Both the position numbers and the translations under genes were made by a program. From the NCBI RefSeq assembly GCF_001643775.1, contig NZ_CP011402.1, forward strand, positions 1 through 64,000: a stretch of 64,000 nucleotides of DNA, given 5' to 3'. Below, in pieces: positions 1 through 10,759 of the stretch. Numbering within the stretch: position 1 is the stretch's first letter; each line of letters opens with the position of its first letter. The notes below the pieces were generated by a model. That model was not told where the DNA came from and did not search any database. It saw only the letters and a list, made by a program, of their open reading frames with translations. Source of the stretch: Denitrobacterium detoxificans. Its GTDB lineage: Bacteria; Actinomycetota; Coriobacteriia; Coriobacteriales; Eggerthellaceae.

Positions 1-29
1 AAAACTCAACACCGAGGTACTAATACAAT

Positions 30-1508
30 ATGCAAGGCGAAAACATCGATGCGGTGTGGCAATCGATCACAGCGCATATAAAGACATACGACAACATGGA
101 CTCATCGCAGATCGATGCGTTCTTCACCCGTTTGCAGCCCCAGGCATTCAGCGAGGGGTATCTGATGCTCACGGCGGATACCGATTTCATCCGCAAGTGG
201 ATCGAATCCCACTACATGCAAGTTATCAAGCAGGCGCTCGAGGAAATCTATCGTGTACCGTTCACCATTCAAATCGAAGTGGACCCCACGTCGAAGTCGC
301 CCATCGTTCCCGCCGCAGCTCCTGCCGTGCCCGCCCCGGCTCCCGCTGCGCAGCCCGTGCAGCCCGCTCCCGCACCCGTGGCCGCCGCTCCCGTGGCGCA
401 GCCAAGCGCACCCATGCAGGCAGAATCCGCACCGGCACAGCCCACTGCAAGCGACGGCATGTTCTCGGTCTCTTCGTACTTGTTCGATAACTTCGTACGC
501 GGAACCTCGAATCGCATGGCCTATTCCATGGCCATCGCCGTTGCGGAAACCCCCGGCTCAAATCAGCTAAACCCCCTGTTCATCTATGGCAAATCCGGTT
601 TGGGCAAAACGCACTTACTGCGCTCTATCCAAAACTACGTTCAGGGCAACTACCCTCACATGCGCTCGGTCTACGTAGACACGATGGAACTCGTCAACGA
701 TTACACCGACGCCGCTATCAGCAACAACCCGAAGGCATTCACCGAATTCAAACAGCGTTACGAAAACGCCGACGTGCTGCTCATCGACGACGTTCAGGGT
801 CTGCAAGGCCGCAAGGAAACGCTGAACATGGTGTTCCAGATCATGAACCGCATGATCGACAGCGGAAAGCAAGTCGTCCTTTCGGCCGACCGCGCGCCGA
901 AGAACATCGACATCGACGAACGCTACAAGAGCCGTTTCAACATGGGCGGCACGTGCGATATCCAGCCTCCCGAGCTGGAAACGAAGATGGGCATCATTCG
1001 CAAGTTCATCGAAGAATGCAAAATGGCGGGTGGCGGGAACTTCGACATTCCCAACGACGTGCAGGAGTACATCGCCAAAAACTCCAGTTCCAACGTTCGC
1101 GAGCTGAAAAGCGCCGTTACGAAGGTCCTCTTCGAGCTCCGCAACGGTGGATGCGAGGAAATCACCATCGAAGAAGCTTCGCGCTTGCTTTCCGACCATT
1201 TCAGCGGTGGCGCCATGAAAAAGCTCACCATTGGGGAAGTGCAGGCATGCGTCGAGCGGTTCTACAACGTAAGCCATTCCGATTTGGTGGGCAAGAAGCG
1301 TTCCGCGAACATCACGCATGCACGCCAGATAGCCATTTACCTATGCAGAACCATGATTGACATCCCATTCAAGACCATTGGCGAGGAATTCAACCGCGAT
1401 CACTCCACGATCATGTACTCGTACCGTTGCGTCGACGAGAAGGTAAAGGAAAGCCGCCCGGTTAACGAAGAGCTCGAATTGCTCCGCCAAATGATCCTTG
1501 ATCAGTAG
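30..1508 (+). CDS. dnaA: Chromosomal replication initiator protein DnaA
   Basis: Initiator ATPase that binds DnaA boxes at oriC, melts the duplex and helps recruit the replicative helicase. The 492 residues show the four-domain layout: domain I at about 1-85, an Ala/Pro-rich low-complexity linker at about 92-140, an AAA+ ATPase at about 145-370 and a helix-turn-helix DNA-binding domain at the C-terminus. The Walker A motif GKSGLGKTH lies at residues 187-195 and Walker B LLIDDVQ at 250-256. The C-terminal signature reads FNRDHSTIMYSY, close to the family GRDHTTV motif. The ATG at 30 gives a complete domain I; a GAGG at 13-16 sits rather far upstream (13 nt). First gene of the dnaA-dnaN-recF-dciA-gyrB-gyrA cluster. 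The window opens 29 bases before it, so the promoter and any upstream origin part cannot be judged. Confidence 0.98.
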   Translation: MQGENIDAVWQSITAHIKTYDNMDSSQIDAFFTRLQPQAFSEGYLMLTADTDFIRKWIESHYMQVIKQALEEIYRVPFTIQIEVDPTSKSPIVPAAAPAVPAPAPAAQPVQPAPAPVAAAPVAQPSAPMQAESAPAQPTASDGMFSVSSYLFDNFVRGTSNRMAYSMAIAVAETPGSNQLNPLFIYGKSGLGKTHLLRSIQNYVQGNYPHMRSVYVDTMELVNDYTDAAISNNPKAFTEFKQRYENADVLLIDDVQGLQGRKETLNMVFQIMNRMIDSGKQVVLSADRAPKNIDIDERYKSRFNMGGTCDIQPPELETKMGIIRKFIEECKMAGGGNFDIPNDVQEYIAKNSSSNVRELKSAVTKVLFELRNGGCEEITIEEASRLLSDHFSGGAMKKLTIGEVQACVERFYNVSHSDLVGKKRSANITHARQIAIYLCRTMIDIPFKTIGEEFNRDHSTIMYSYRCVDEKVKESRPVNEELELLRQMILDQ

Positions 1509-1737
1509 GTGGGAAACCGCGACGAAAGCCGTGGGAAACGTAGTGGAAAACAAAGGATGAAAAAGGAAAGATAACGTAATCAATAAAATATGGGGAAAAC
1601 GATAGCAGGTTATCAACGATGGATTTGAAATAATTTCTAGCGCTTGACCTGGTATTTCCCGAGTTATCCACCAATCCACCGTGCTTATTACTATTATTAG
1701 TATTAATTAAATATATAAAAGAGGAAGGGAAGAGAAC
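1509..1737. other. Candidate oriC region (dnaA-dnaN spacer)
   Basis: This 229-bp spacer has origin-like content. Four copies of a GTGGRAAAC-like motif occur at 1509-1517, 1531-1539, 1543-1551 and (TGGGGAAAAC) 1591-1600. Read on the minus strand they are GTTTYCCAC, similar to the DnaA box TTATCCACA. Plus-strand box-like sites are TTATCCACC at 1664-1672 (one mismatch) and TTATCAACG at 1610-1618. An AT-rich tract at about 1684-1722, immediately before dnaN, could be the unwinding element. Location between dnaA and dnaN is a common oriC position. The assignment is inferred from motifs only. Confidence 0.6.
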
Positions 1738-2835
1738 GTGAAGCTAAGCATCAACAAGAACGAACTCCAAACTGCATTGGGAGTCGTTGCAAAAGGCGCT
1801 ACTACGCGCTCAACGCTTCCCATCCTCTCAGGCATTCTCCTGAAGGCATACGAAGATACGCTTACGCTGGAAGCAACCAACATGGAACTATCCGTGCGTT
1901 GCTCTTTGCCGGCACTCATTGAAGAAGAGGGTTCTACCGTTATCCCCTCTAAGCTTATTACCGACGTCGTAAAGAGCCTTCCCGATTCAGCGGTGCATAT
2001 CGAAACGAAGGAAGACACGGAAGAGGCGAAGGTTCTCTGCGATACGTCCTCCTTCTCCATCAAGACGCTCAACGCAGAAGACTTCCCTGGCTTCCCAGAG
2101 GTAAACGGCGAAGATCGCATTACCATTCCCTTTTCCACGTTCTCTCATATGGTGCGTCGCGTGGCACGTATCGTCTCGAAGGATGAATCGCGTGCCATTC
2201 TTACGGGCGTGCTTATCGAAGCGGGGGATAACATTCTGCGCATGGTGGCAACCGACTCGTATCGTCTTGCCGTAACCGATACCGACTTCGAGGGGATTGT
2301 CGATTTCAATGCCGTCATTGCAAGTTCGTTCCTTTCGGAGCTTGCATCGCTGCCCGAAGGCAACGAAACCATCGACCTCGCGCTCGCCGAGAATCAGATC
2401 ATTGCCACGTATGGCAATACGACATTCGTGAATCGCCGTATCGAAGGCAACTTCCCGCGTTACAACCAGCTCATTCCCGATACGCACGAAACGCGTGCGG
2501 TATACGACACCAAGCAGCTCATGGAAGCCGTTAAGCGCACGTCGGTACTTAGCAATAAGACGGCTCCGGTGAAGTTCGACCTCAATGGCGCTTCCCAGAC
2601 CACGCAGATTTCCACGGCAAGCAAGGACATTGGCGCGGCAAGTGAGACCATTGTTTCCTCCATGGAGGGTGGCGACGCCGTTATCGCCTTCAACTTTGGC
2701 TATGTTATCGATGGTCTGTCGAGCGTGGAAACCGACAAGGTGTACTTGGAATTGCAGGGCTCCCAGAGGCCCGGCATCTTCAAGTCGGAGGAAACCGAGC
2801 GTTTCCTGTACCTCATCATGCCCGTTCGCCTGTAG
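1738..2835 (+). CDS. dnaN: DNA polymerase III subunit beta (sliding clamp)
   Basis: Ring-shaped processivity clamp that tethers DNA polymerase III and other repair and replication enzymes to DNA. The 365-residue product has the length and three-fold repeat of the bacterial beta clamp. The N-terminus KLSINKNELQTALGVV, the stretch STLPILSGILL and the C-terminal YLIMPVRL are typical of the family. The chosen start is a GTG at 1738, preceded at good distance by the purine-rich GAGGAAGGGAAGAG. It follows the candidate origin spacer and is 7 bp from recF, so the two are probably cotranscribed. Confidence 0.98.
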   Translation: MKLSINKNELQTALGVVAKGATTRSTLPILSGILLKAYEDTLTLEATNMELSVRCSLPALIEEEGSTVIPSKLITDVVKSLPDSAVHIETKEDTEEAKVLCDTSSFSIKTLNAEDFPGFPEVNGEDRITIPFSTFSHMVRRVARIVSKDESRAILTGVLIEAGDNILRMVATDSYRLAVTDTDFEGIVDFNAVIASSFLSELASLPEGNETIDLALAENQIIATYGNTTFVNRRIEGNFPRYNQLIPDTHETRAVYDTKQLMEAVKRTSVLSNKTAPVKFDLNGASQTTQISTASKDIGAASETIVSSMEGGDAVIAFNFGYVIDGLSSVETDKVYLELQGSQRPGIFKSEETERFLYLIMPVRL

Positions 2836-2842
2836 GTAACGC

Positions 2843-4009
2843 ATGGCGCAAGCCGAATACTCCCCATCGCAAACGCCTGGCATGAGGCTGAGCTGTCTTT
2901 CCCTGCGCGATTTCAGGAACTATCGTTCCTTCGAGCTTTCCAACATTGGGGCTCTTACCATCTTGGTGGGCCCCAATGCAGTGGGGAAGACAAGTGCCGT
3001 GGAAGGAATCAGCCTGCTTACGGCATGCTCGTCTTTCCGTACGACGCAGGCCGCCCAAATGATCAAGTGGGGTTGCGAAACCGCACAGCTGGAAGCGAAG
3101 TTTCAAAGCTCTTCGCGCGAAGTCGACATGGGCCTTACCATTTCCGCTGGTCGCCGTTCATATCGCATGAATGGAAAGCCGCGCAAGGCTGCGGATGTGC
3201 GGGGGCTTGTGCCTGCCGTATCCTTCACGCCCGATGACTTGCATCTTGCGAAGGGTGCCGCTTCCGCGCGCCGTGACGCCATCGACAGCGTGGGCGTTCA
3301 GCTCTCTAGGAACTTCTACAGCGTGTGTGTGGACTATCGCAAGCTCGTGAAGCAAAAGAACCAGGCACTGAAGGACGAGCTTCCCGATGCGTATATTGAA
3401 AGTCTGAATGATGTGCTCGTACGTGTGGGCGTGCAGGTGCTCATTCACCGACTGCAGGTGCTCGACCGTCTGCGCCCTCATTTCCAGTCGTACTATCGCG
3501 AGATAACGGGTGGGGGAGAGGAAGCGAGCGTTCTGTATGCCCCTTGCTGGGCGAAGGATGCTCCTCTGGAGCCCGGGTCTCTTACGCGCGATGATGCCCT
3601 TGCTCAGCTAACGTCCTACATGGGCTCCCGCGCCATTGCCGAACGCGCTCGCAAGCGTTGTCTGGTGGGCCCGCATGCCGATGCCGTCACGTTTACGGTG
3701 GATGGCCACGATGCGGCGCATTTTGCCAGCCAGGGGCAGCAGCGTTCAATCGTGCTTGCGTGGAAGCTTGCTGAGGCGGCGGTGATAGCTGCGGCAACTG
3801 GCAATGCTCCCTTGCTGCTGCTCGACGATGTCATGAGCGAACTCGACGATGCACGCCGCTCGTACTTCATGAATTTCATTGCGGGCGACATGCAGGCGTT
3901 CATCACCACCACGCATACCGACTATTTCACGGATGACATGCTCGCCCGAGCCGATATCATTACATTGGATGGATCCGAAGCGTTTGTGGGAGGTGCCCGT
4001 GAAGATTAA
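2843..4009 (+). CDS. recF: DNA replication and repair protein RecF
   Basis: SMC-like ATPase that binds single-strand gaps and, with RecO and RecR, loads RecA during recombinational repair. In the 388-residue product, Walker A GPNAVGKT is at residues 43-50, the ABC-type signature region contains QGQQR at 297-301, and Walker B LLLLDDV is at about 324-330, followed by SELD. The ATG at 2843 adds 13 residues before MRLSCLSLRDFRNY, where RecF proteins usually begin, so 2882 is a plausible alternative start; neither has a strong ribosome-binding site. The 3' end overlaps the start of the DUF721 gene by 11 bp, which suggests translational coupling. Confidence 0.96.
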   Translation: MAQAEYSPSQTPGMRLSCLSLRDFRNYRSFELSNIGALTILVGPNAVGKTSAVEGISLLTACSSFRTTQAAQMIKWGCETAQLEAKFQSSSREVDMGLTISAGRRSYRMNGKPRKAADVRGLVPAVSFTPDDLHLAKGAASARRDAIDSVGVQLSRNFYSVCVDYRKLVKQKNQALKDELPDAYIESLNDVLVRVGVQVLIHRLQVLDRLRPHFQSYYREITGGGEEASVLYAPCWAKDAPLEPGSLTRDDALAQLTSYMGSRAIAERARKRCLVGPHADAVTFTVDGHDAAHFASQGQQRSIVLAWKLAEAAVIAAATGNAPLLLLDDVMSELDDARRSYFMNFIAGDMQAFITTTHTDYFTDDMLARADIITLDGSEAFVGGARED

Positions 4010-4535
4010 TTCCGGCAGCAGGGGTTCCGCTCCCTATCGTGGTGGGATGTCGGGGTTCCTTTCTAACATCCCCGAATTTGACGAGGGCGAAATCCGCAAG
4101 GCCCAGCGCATCGCACAGGTGCGCGACATGTGGAAGGACCTCGTGGAGCCCATCATTCTCCAGCACACCAACAACGTGTACGTGTTCACCAAGGACGGCC
4201 GTCGCGAAATGCACGTGTATGTGGACGAAAGCATTTATGCCGCCGAGCTGAACAACCGTCGCGAATTGCTGAAGTGGCAATGCCGCGAGAAGTTTGGCGA
4301 GGAAATCGATCTCTTCGACATTCACATTTCGCATGGGCGCAGCAAGCGGAACCATCCCTATGCCGAGGACGCCGATGTGCAGCGTGCCGCGAAGGCTGCT
4401 GCGCCTGTGGTGCCCCTTACGGAAGAAGAACGCCAGCGCGTAGAAGAGGCCTGCGCCTCCATTCCCGACCCCGTGCTGAAAGAGAAATTCAAAAAGGCGA
4501 TGATTTCCGATTTGGAGTGGAAGAAGTCGGAGTAA
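3999..4535 (+). CDS. dciA: DUF721 / DciA-family protein
   Basis: Member of the DUF721 family found between recF and gyrB in actinobacteria; DciA proteins act as replicative helicase (DnaB) operators in bacteria that lack DnaC or DnaI. The 178-residue product has the family core: a helix with RDMWKDLVEP, a strand with VYVDESIYAAEL, and NNRRELLKWQCREKFG, followed by a charged C-terminal helix. The GTG at 3999 is chosen because GGGAGG lies five bases upstream and because it places the start inside the last codons of recF; an internal ATG at 4048 is the alternative. The family assignment is by motif and gene order; the helicase-loading role is inferred from characterised family members. Confidence 0.85.
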   Translation: MKINSGSRGSAPYRGGMSGFLSNIPEFDEGEIRKAQRIAQVRDMWKDLVEPIILQHTNNVYVFTKDGRREMHVYVDESIYAAELNNRRELLKWQCREKFGEEIDLFDIHISHGRSKRNHPYAEDADVQRAAKAAAPVVPLTEEERQRVEEACASIPDPVLKEKFKKAMISDLEWKKSE

Positions 4536-6632
<2,097 letters not shown>

Positions 6633-6669
6633 GCCCCGAACGCAGCTAATCTGAAAAAGGAGTTACACG

Positions 6670-9309
6670 GTGGCAGACGAAACCAAAGACACCGCCTCGA
6701 ACGAGGAAGAGAATAACGAAGCAACCGAAACCGAGGTAGCGGAAGAAGACCGCTCCGCCGAGGAAATTGCCATGGCGGCCCAGGTTGTTCCCGCCGATCT
6801 GAGCGAGCAGATGCGCCAGTCGTTTATCGAGTATTCGATGAGCGTTATCGTGGCGCGCGCCCTGCCCGACGTTCGCGACGGCCTGAAGCCCGTTCATCGT
6901 CGTATTCTGTACGCCATGAACGAAAGCGGCATTTTGCCCACGCGTCCGCATGCCAAGTCGGCTCGTACCGTCGGTGACGTTATCGGTAAGTACCATCCCC
7001 ACGGCGACTCTGCCGTATATGACACCATGGTGCGCTTGGCTCAGCCGTTCTCGATGAGCGTCCCGCTGGTCGATGGCCATGGCAACTTCGGTTCCATCGA
7101 CGGTGACAGCGCCGCTGCCATGCGTTATACGGAAGCCCGTCTGGCTAAGCCGGCTATGGAGCTGCTGCGCGACCTCGATAAGGAAACGGTCGATTGGCAG
7201 CCCAACTACGACGAGAGCCTGCGTGAGCCGAAGGTTCTGCCTTCGCGTTTCCCCAACCTGCTGGTAAACGGCAGCCAGGGCATCGCCGTAGGCATGGCTA
7301 CGAACATTCCGCCGCATAACCTGGGCGAAGTCATCGACGCGACGAACCTCATGATGGAAAACCCCGATGTCACCACCGAGGACCTCATGAAGGTCATGCC
7401 CGGCCCCGATTTCCCCACGGGTGCTGTCATCATGGGTCGCAAGGGCATTCGCGATGCGTATGAAACGGGTCGTGGCTCGCTGACGCTGCGCGCGAAGTGC
7501 GAGTTCGACGAAAAGAAGAATGGCCGCCAGATGATCATCGTGAAGGAAATTCCCTACATGGTGAACCGCGCCAAGCTTCTGCAGAAGATCGGCGAGCTCA
7601 TTCGCGACAAGAAGCTTCCCGAAATCTCGAACGTGCACGATGGCGCCGACCGCCATGGCATCGACATCATCATCGAGCTGAAGAAGGATGCCATTCCTCA
7701 AGTGGTGCTGAACAAGCTGTTCAAGCACACCCAGCTGCAGACTACGTTTGGCGTGAACATGCTGGCCCTGGTCGATGACGTGCCGCATACCCTTTCCCTG
7801 AAGGAAGTGCTGCACTACTACATCGAGCACCAGATGGACGTCATCACTCGTCGTACGCGCTACGACCTGCAGAAGGCCGAAGAGCGTGCCCACATCGTGC
7901 GCGGCCTGCTCATCGCCCTCGACCACATCGACGAGGTCATCAAGACCATTCGCTCTTCCAAGACCGACAAGGAAGCGCGCGAACGCTTGATCGAGCAGTT
8001 CGGCCTCGACGAGATTCAGGCTAACGCCATCTTGGAGATGCGCCTGCGTCGTCTGACCGGCTTGGAATACGAAAAGCTCCAGGATGAGTTGAACGAACTG
8101 GAAGAGAAGATTGCCTACTACAAGCGCGTTCTCGAGGATGAAAACCTGGTGAAGGAAATCATCCGTGACGAGCTTCTGGAGATCAAGAAGAAATACAACA
8201 CCGAGCGCAAGACGGTTATCACGGCTTCTTCCTCCACCGACATCAATGTGGAAGACCTCATCGCCGACGAGGACATGGTCGTTACGCTTACCAAGGGCGG
8301 CTACATCAAGCGCATTCCGCTTGCCACGTATCGCCAGCAGAAGCGTGGCGGCAAGGGCATGTCGGGTGTGAACCTGAAGGATGACGACTTCGTCGAGCAC
8401 TTGTTCGTGGCCAGCACCCATGCGTACATGCTGTTCTTCAGCTCGCGCGGTAGGGTGTATCGCCTGAAGGTGTACGAGATTCCCGAGGCTGGCCGCCATG
8501 CGCGCGGTACCGCCATCGTGAACCTGCTGCAGCTCGACAGGCAGGCAGGCGAGACCGTGGCCAGTGTTATCGCTACGAAGGACTTCCCCGAAGAGGAATA
8601 TCTGATGTTCGCCACCGCTCAAGGCATGGTGAAGAAGACTTCGATGAGCCTGTACGACCGTACGCGTCGCGACGGCCTGATTGCCATCAACCTGAAGGAG
8701 GAAGACGAGCTCATCGACGTGAAGCGCGTGGCTCCTGGCCAGAGCGTCGTCATGGTTTCCAGCGCCGGTAAGGCTATCTGCTGGGATGAGGGCGAGGTTC
8801 GCGCCATGGGTCGCGACACCATGGGCGTGCGCGGCATGACGCTTGCCGACGGTGCCCGCTTGCTGAGCATGTCGATCGTGCGCGGTGAGAGCGACCTGTT
8901 CGTCATCACCGAGCGTGGCTATGGTAAGCGTACTCCCATGAGCGAGTATCCGAATCACCACCGTGGCGGTCAGGGCGTGTTCACCATCGCTATGACCGAC
9001 AAGAAGGGCCAGCTTGCTGCTGCCAAGGTCGTGAACGAGGAAGAGGAAGTCATCATCATCACCGAAGAGGGCATCCTCGTGCGTACCGCCGTTGCGGGCA
9101 TCTCGCAGCTCGGCCGCAATACGCAGGGCGTGCGCGTCATGGACGTTGCCGAAAAGGACAAGGTAACGGCCGTGGGCATTGCGGACGATTCCGAGGAACG
9201 TCATCAGCAGCTCGCTGGCGGGGAAGAAGATGGCGAAGGTATAAGCCAGGAAGCTGTCAAAAGCCAGGAATCCGCTGAGCCGGTTACCGAGGAAGGCGCT
9301 GAGGAATAG
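6670..9309 (+). CDS. gyrA: DNA gyrase subunit A
   Basis: Breakage-reunion subunit of DNA gyrase. The 879-residue product starts at a GTG with AAAAGGAG upstream and has an acidic extension of about 30 residues before the conserved core. The catalytic tyrosine is Y153 in AAMRYTEA. The quinolone-determining region reads [13 protein letters not shown] with Ser114 and Asp118, the residues seen in susceptible enzymes (E. coli S83 and D87). The GyrA box is QKRGGKG at 557-563, so the protein is a true gyrase rather than a ParC. Six-bladed C-terminal repeats follow, then an acidic tail. A parS-like palindrome and a strong terminator lie directly downstream. Confidence 0.98.
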   Translation: MADETKDTASNEEENNEATETEVAEEDRSAEEIAMAAQVVPADLSEQMRQSFIEYSMSVIVARALPDVRDGLKPVHRRILYAMNESGILPTRPHAKSARTVGDVIGKYHPHGDSAVYDTMVRLAQPFSMSVPLVDGHGNFGSIDGDSAAAMRYTEARLAKPAMELLRDLDKETVDWQPNYDESLREPKVLPSRFPNLLVNGSQGIAVGMATNIPPHNLGEVIDATNLMMENPDVTTEDLMKVMPGPDFPTGAVIMGRKGIRDAYETGRGSLTLRAKCEFDEKKNGRQMIIVKEIPYMVNRAKLLQKIGELIRDKKLPEISNVHDGADRHGIDIIIELKKDAIPQVVLNKLFKHTQLQTTFGVNMLALVDDVPHTLSLKEVLHYYIEHQMDVITRRTRYDLQKAEERAHIVRGLLIALDHIDEVIKTIRSSKTDKEARERLIEQFGLDEIQANAILEMRLRRLTGLEYEKLQDELNELEEKIAYYKRVLEDENLVKEIIRDELLEIKKKYNTERKTVITASSSTDINVEDLIADEDMVVTLTKGGYIKRIPLATYRQQKRGGKGMSGVNLKDDDFVEHLFVASTHAYMLFFSSRGRVYRLKVYEIPEAGRHARGTAIVNLLQLDRQAGETVASVIATKDFPEEEYLMFATAQGMVKKTSMSLYDRTRRDGLIAINLKEEDELIDVKRVAPGQSVVMVSSAGKAICWDEGEVRAMGRDTMGVRGMTLADGARLLSMSIVRGESDLFVITERGYGKRTPMSEYPNHHRGGQGVFTIAMTDKKGQLAAAKVVNEEEEVIIITEEGILVRTAVAGISQLGRNTQGVRVMDVAEKDKVTAVGIADDSEERHQQLAGGEEDGEGISQEAVKSQESAEPVTEEGAEE

Positions 9310-9322
9310 CCTCTAACCCCGG

Positions 9323-9338
9323 TGTTTCACATGAAACA
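9323..9338. promoter_or_regulatory. parS-like ParB-binding site
   Basis: The 16-bp sequence TGTTTCACATGAAACA matches the bacterial parS consensus TGTTTCACGTGAAACA at 15 of 16 positions; the only difference is one central base. It lies intergenically, 13 bp after gyrA and close to the likely origin, where chromosomal parS sites cluster. ParB binding here would nucleate the origin segregation complex. parA and parB themselves are not in the window. Confidence 0.75.
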
Positions 9339-9340
9339 TT

Positions 9341-9369
9341 AAGGAGCCGGCTTCGTGCCGGCTCCTTTT
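9341..9369 (+). terminator. Rho-independent terminator of gyrBA
   Basis: AAGGAGCCGGC at 9341-9351 pairs perfectly with GCCGGCTCCTT at 9357-9367 around a 5-nt loop (TTCGT) and ends in a T run. Because the stem begins with AA, it could also stop transcription of the convergent minus-strand gene. Confidence 0.9.
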
Positions 9370-9403
9370 CTATGCGCTGTTGGATTGTCTGATTGAGAGC
9401 TTG

Positions 9404-9907
9404 CTATTCGAGGAAATCGTCGGGGTGAAGGTTCTTCACGAACGAGTGGAATTCCTTGATTTCCTCTTGGTCGTCTTTATCGCTGTGGAAGAGGAAGGGG
9501 AACGACGTCTTCTGCAGAACGTCCTCGTCCATGAAAATGGGCGCGCCTTGGCGTACCGCGAGCGAGATGGCATCGCTGGGGCGCGCATCGAGTTCGATGG
9601 TGCGATCCCCCTGATGCAGGATAAGGTGGGCGTAGAAGGTCTGTTCCTTCTGCGCTACGATTTCTACCCGCAAAATAGTTGCATCCAAGCTTGTGAGTGC
9701 GTTCATCATGAGGTCATGCGTCATGGGGCGTGCGAAATGTGCATTCTCCAAAGACATGCCAAGCTGCGATGCTTCCACTACGCCCAACCAAATGGGGACA
9801 ATGCGGCAGTCGCGATGCTTCTCGAAATCTTCAGTGGGACAGAGGACCAAAATCGAAGGATTTGGAGCGTTCGTAACCACTAAAGTCTGTACAGACATCT
9901 GAATCAT
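9404..9907 (-). CDS. Bifunctional nuclease family protein (DUF151)
   Basis: 167-residue protein of the DUF151/BFN family; characterised plant and bacterial relatives have RNase and DNase activity, but the in vivo role in bacteria is poorly defined. Visible family features are the central ILVLCPTEDFEKHRDCRIVPIW-like strands, the segment ENAHFARPMTHDLMMNAL, and RPSDAISLAVRQGAPIFMDEDVL, the most conserved motif, followed by an acidic C-terminal helix. It is convergent with gyrBA and separated from it by the shared terminator. The first ATG, at 9907, is used; a run of Gs lies about 7 bases upstream on this strand. Confidence 0.88.
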   Translation of the reverse strand: MIQMSVQTLVVTNAPNPSILVLCPTEDFEKHRDCRIVPIWLGVVEASQLGMSLENAHFARPMTHDLMMNALTSLDATILRVEIVAQKEQTFYAHLILHQGDRTIELDARPSDAISLAVRQGAPIFMDEDVLQKTSFPFLFHSDKDDQEEIKEFHSFVKNLHPDDFLE

Positions 9908-9979
9908 TACGGTTTACCCCCTCATAATCCCAGCATGTTATAATCAATTGTGAACTTTCTCCATACTATCAGATTTATC

Positions 9980-10008
9980 TTGCACAAAAGGGGTGGGGAG
10001 GGTATTCT
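9980..10008 (+). promoter_or_regulatory. Promoter of the tRNA-Ile/tRNA-Ala operon
   Basis: TTGCAC at 9980-9985 and TATTCT at 10003-10008 form a sigma-70-type -35/-10 pair with an ideal 17-bp spacer. The mature tRNA-Ile starts 19 bases after the -10 box. Confidence 0.6.
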
Positions 10009-10026
10009 AATCAAGCGCGTTTTCGC

Positions 10027-10103
<77 letters not shown>

Positions 10104-10188
10104 TTTTGTCGATAAACGCTCCACCGTGAGCCGAGTTTGCCGGTGGAGCGTTTATTAATATCTAGCAGCGAAAACGACTTACATATTT

Positions 10189-10264
10189 GGGGCATTAGCT
10201 CAGCTGGGAGAGCGCGGGCTTTGCAAGCCTGAGGTCAGGGGTTCGATCCCCCTATGCTCCACCA
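10189..10264 (+). tRNA. tRNA-Ala (TGC anticodon)
   Basis: A 76-nt cloverleaf. The acceptor stem GGGGCAT pairs with ATGCTCC (one G-T pair), the anticodon loop is TTTGCAA (TGC), the T arm is GGGGTTCGATCCCC, and CCA is encoded at 10262-10264. It lies 85 bp after tRNA-Ile. Its 3' 20-23 bases recur downstream in both orientations (see the elements at 10319-10468 and 10607-10735). Confidence 0.97.
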
Positions 10265-10272
10265 AATTTATT

Positions 10273-10294
10273 AGGTCCAGAAATGGGCCTTTTT
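10273..10294 (+). terminator. Terminator after tRNA-Ala
   Basis: AGGTCC at 10273-10278 pairs with GGGCCT at 10285-10290 (one G-T pair) around a 6-nt loop, followed by TTTTTCTTTT. It probably ends the tRNA-Ile/tRNA-Ala transcript. Confidence 0.75.
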
Positions 10295-10318
10295 CTTTTA
10301 TCTTCCTGGTTGCGATTA

Positions 10319-10468
10319 GGAGCATAGGGGGATCGAACCCCGAGAGGGCGAAAGCCGTTAAGCATTCGCCCCAGTGGGGCGAATGTAGGCTTTCGGGCGG
10401 AGCGCGTAAGCGCGGAGCCGGGATGCTGCGCCGCAGGCGCAGCATGCGCATCCCCCTATGCTCCACCA
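10319..10468 (+). repeat. tRNA-Ala-derived structured element, copy 1
   Basis: A 150-nt unit with no plausible protein gene. Its left end (10319-10341) is an exact 23-nt reverse complement of tRNA-Ala bases 10238-10260. Its right end (10450-10468) is a direct copy of the tRNA-Ala 3' end including ACCA. The two ends form a perfect 15-bp stem. Inside are an 8-bp stem (10349-10356 with 10388-10395) enclosing a perfect 10-bp hairpin with loop AGT (10363-10385), a GCGC-GTAA-GCGC hairpin, and a perfect 10-bp hairpin at 10423-10445. A terminator follows. It could be a structured RNA with a tRNA-like 3' end or a small non-autonomous element that targets tRNA-Ala; the sequence does not decide. Confidence 0.65.
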
Positions 10469-10475
10469 ACCATTT

Positions 10476-10499
10476 AAAAGAGGCCATAGGCCTCTTTTT
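10476..10499 (+). terminator. Terminator after tRNA-derived element 1
   Basis: AAAAGAGGCC at 10476-10485 pairs perfectly with GGCCTCTTTT at 10489-10498 around a 3-nt loop (ATA), and the second arm runs into a T tract. It lies 7 bases after the ACCA end of element 1. Confidence 0.85.
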
Positions 10500-10503
10500 C
10501 ATT

Positions 10504-10606
10504 ATTCTGCACAGTGCACCCCATCTAGTCCCTTGTGCTCGGCCTTACGTAGCGTTAGTACGCTACGGCCTCGCGGCGGGGCTATCTGGGGCACCCTGAG
10601 CAGAAT
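10504..10606. repeat. 103-nt palindromic element between the tRNA-derived copies
   Basis: The ends ATTCTGC (10504-10510) and GCAGAAT (10600-10606) are inverted repeats; inside them GTGCACCCC and GGGGCAC are also complementary. At the centre CGTAGCGT (10548-10555) and ACGCTACG (10560-10567) form a perfect 8-bp hairpin. No coding potential is apparent. It may be a small inverted-repeat element or part of the leader of element 2. Confidence 0.45.
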
Positions 10607-10735
10607 TAGGCTGAGGGGATCGAACCCCGAGAGGGGGCGAACAGTCCAGTGGACGTTTCGCAAAGGAGCGCGAAGCGCGACGTCCGCAGACGCAAGCGAA
10701 GCGCCGCGGCTGCCGCATCCCCCTATGCTCCACCA
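10607..10735 (+). repeat. tRNA-Ala-derived structured element, copy 2
   Basis: A diverged second copy of the unit at 10319-10468. The left end shares GGGGATCGAACCCCGAGAGG with copy 1. The right end shares 26 identical bases (10714-10739 with 10447-10472), including the tRNA-Ala 3' end and ACCA. The middle has the same plan with different bases: a short hairpin with the same AGT loop (GTCC-AGT-GGAC), then GGAGCGCG and AAGCGCG blocks. Stem bases differ while pairing and loop are kept, which suggests a conserved RNA or DNA fold. A hairpin at 10738-10759 follows. Confidence 0.6.
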
Positions 10736-10737
10736 AC

Positions 10738-10759
10738 CACCCAAGGGGTCCTTTGGGTG
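10738..10759 (+). terminator. Hairpin after tRNA-derived element 2
   Basis: CACCCAA at 10738-10744 pairs with TTGGGTG at 10753-10759 around an 8-nt loop. It occupies the same position relative to element 2 as the terminators after tRNA-Ala and element 1, but no T run follows. From here to 10992 I see no gene, only the leader of the acetyltransferase. Confidence 0.45.

Noticed and set aside
6646-9204. 852-codon minus-strand frame opposite gyrA
   Set aside because: It is a GC-bias shadow of gyrA with no ribosome-binding site or conserved domain.
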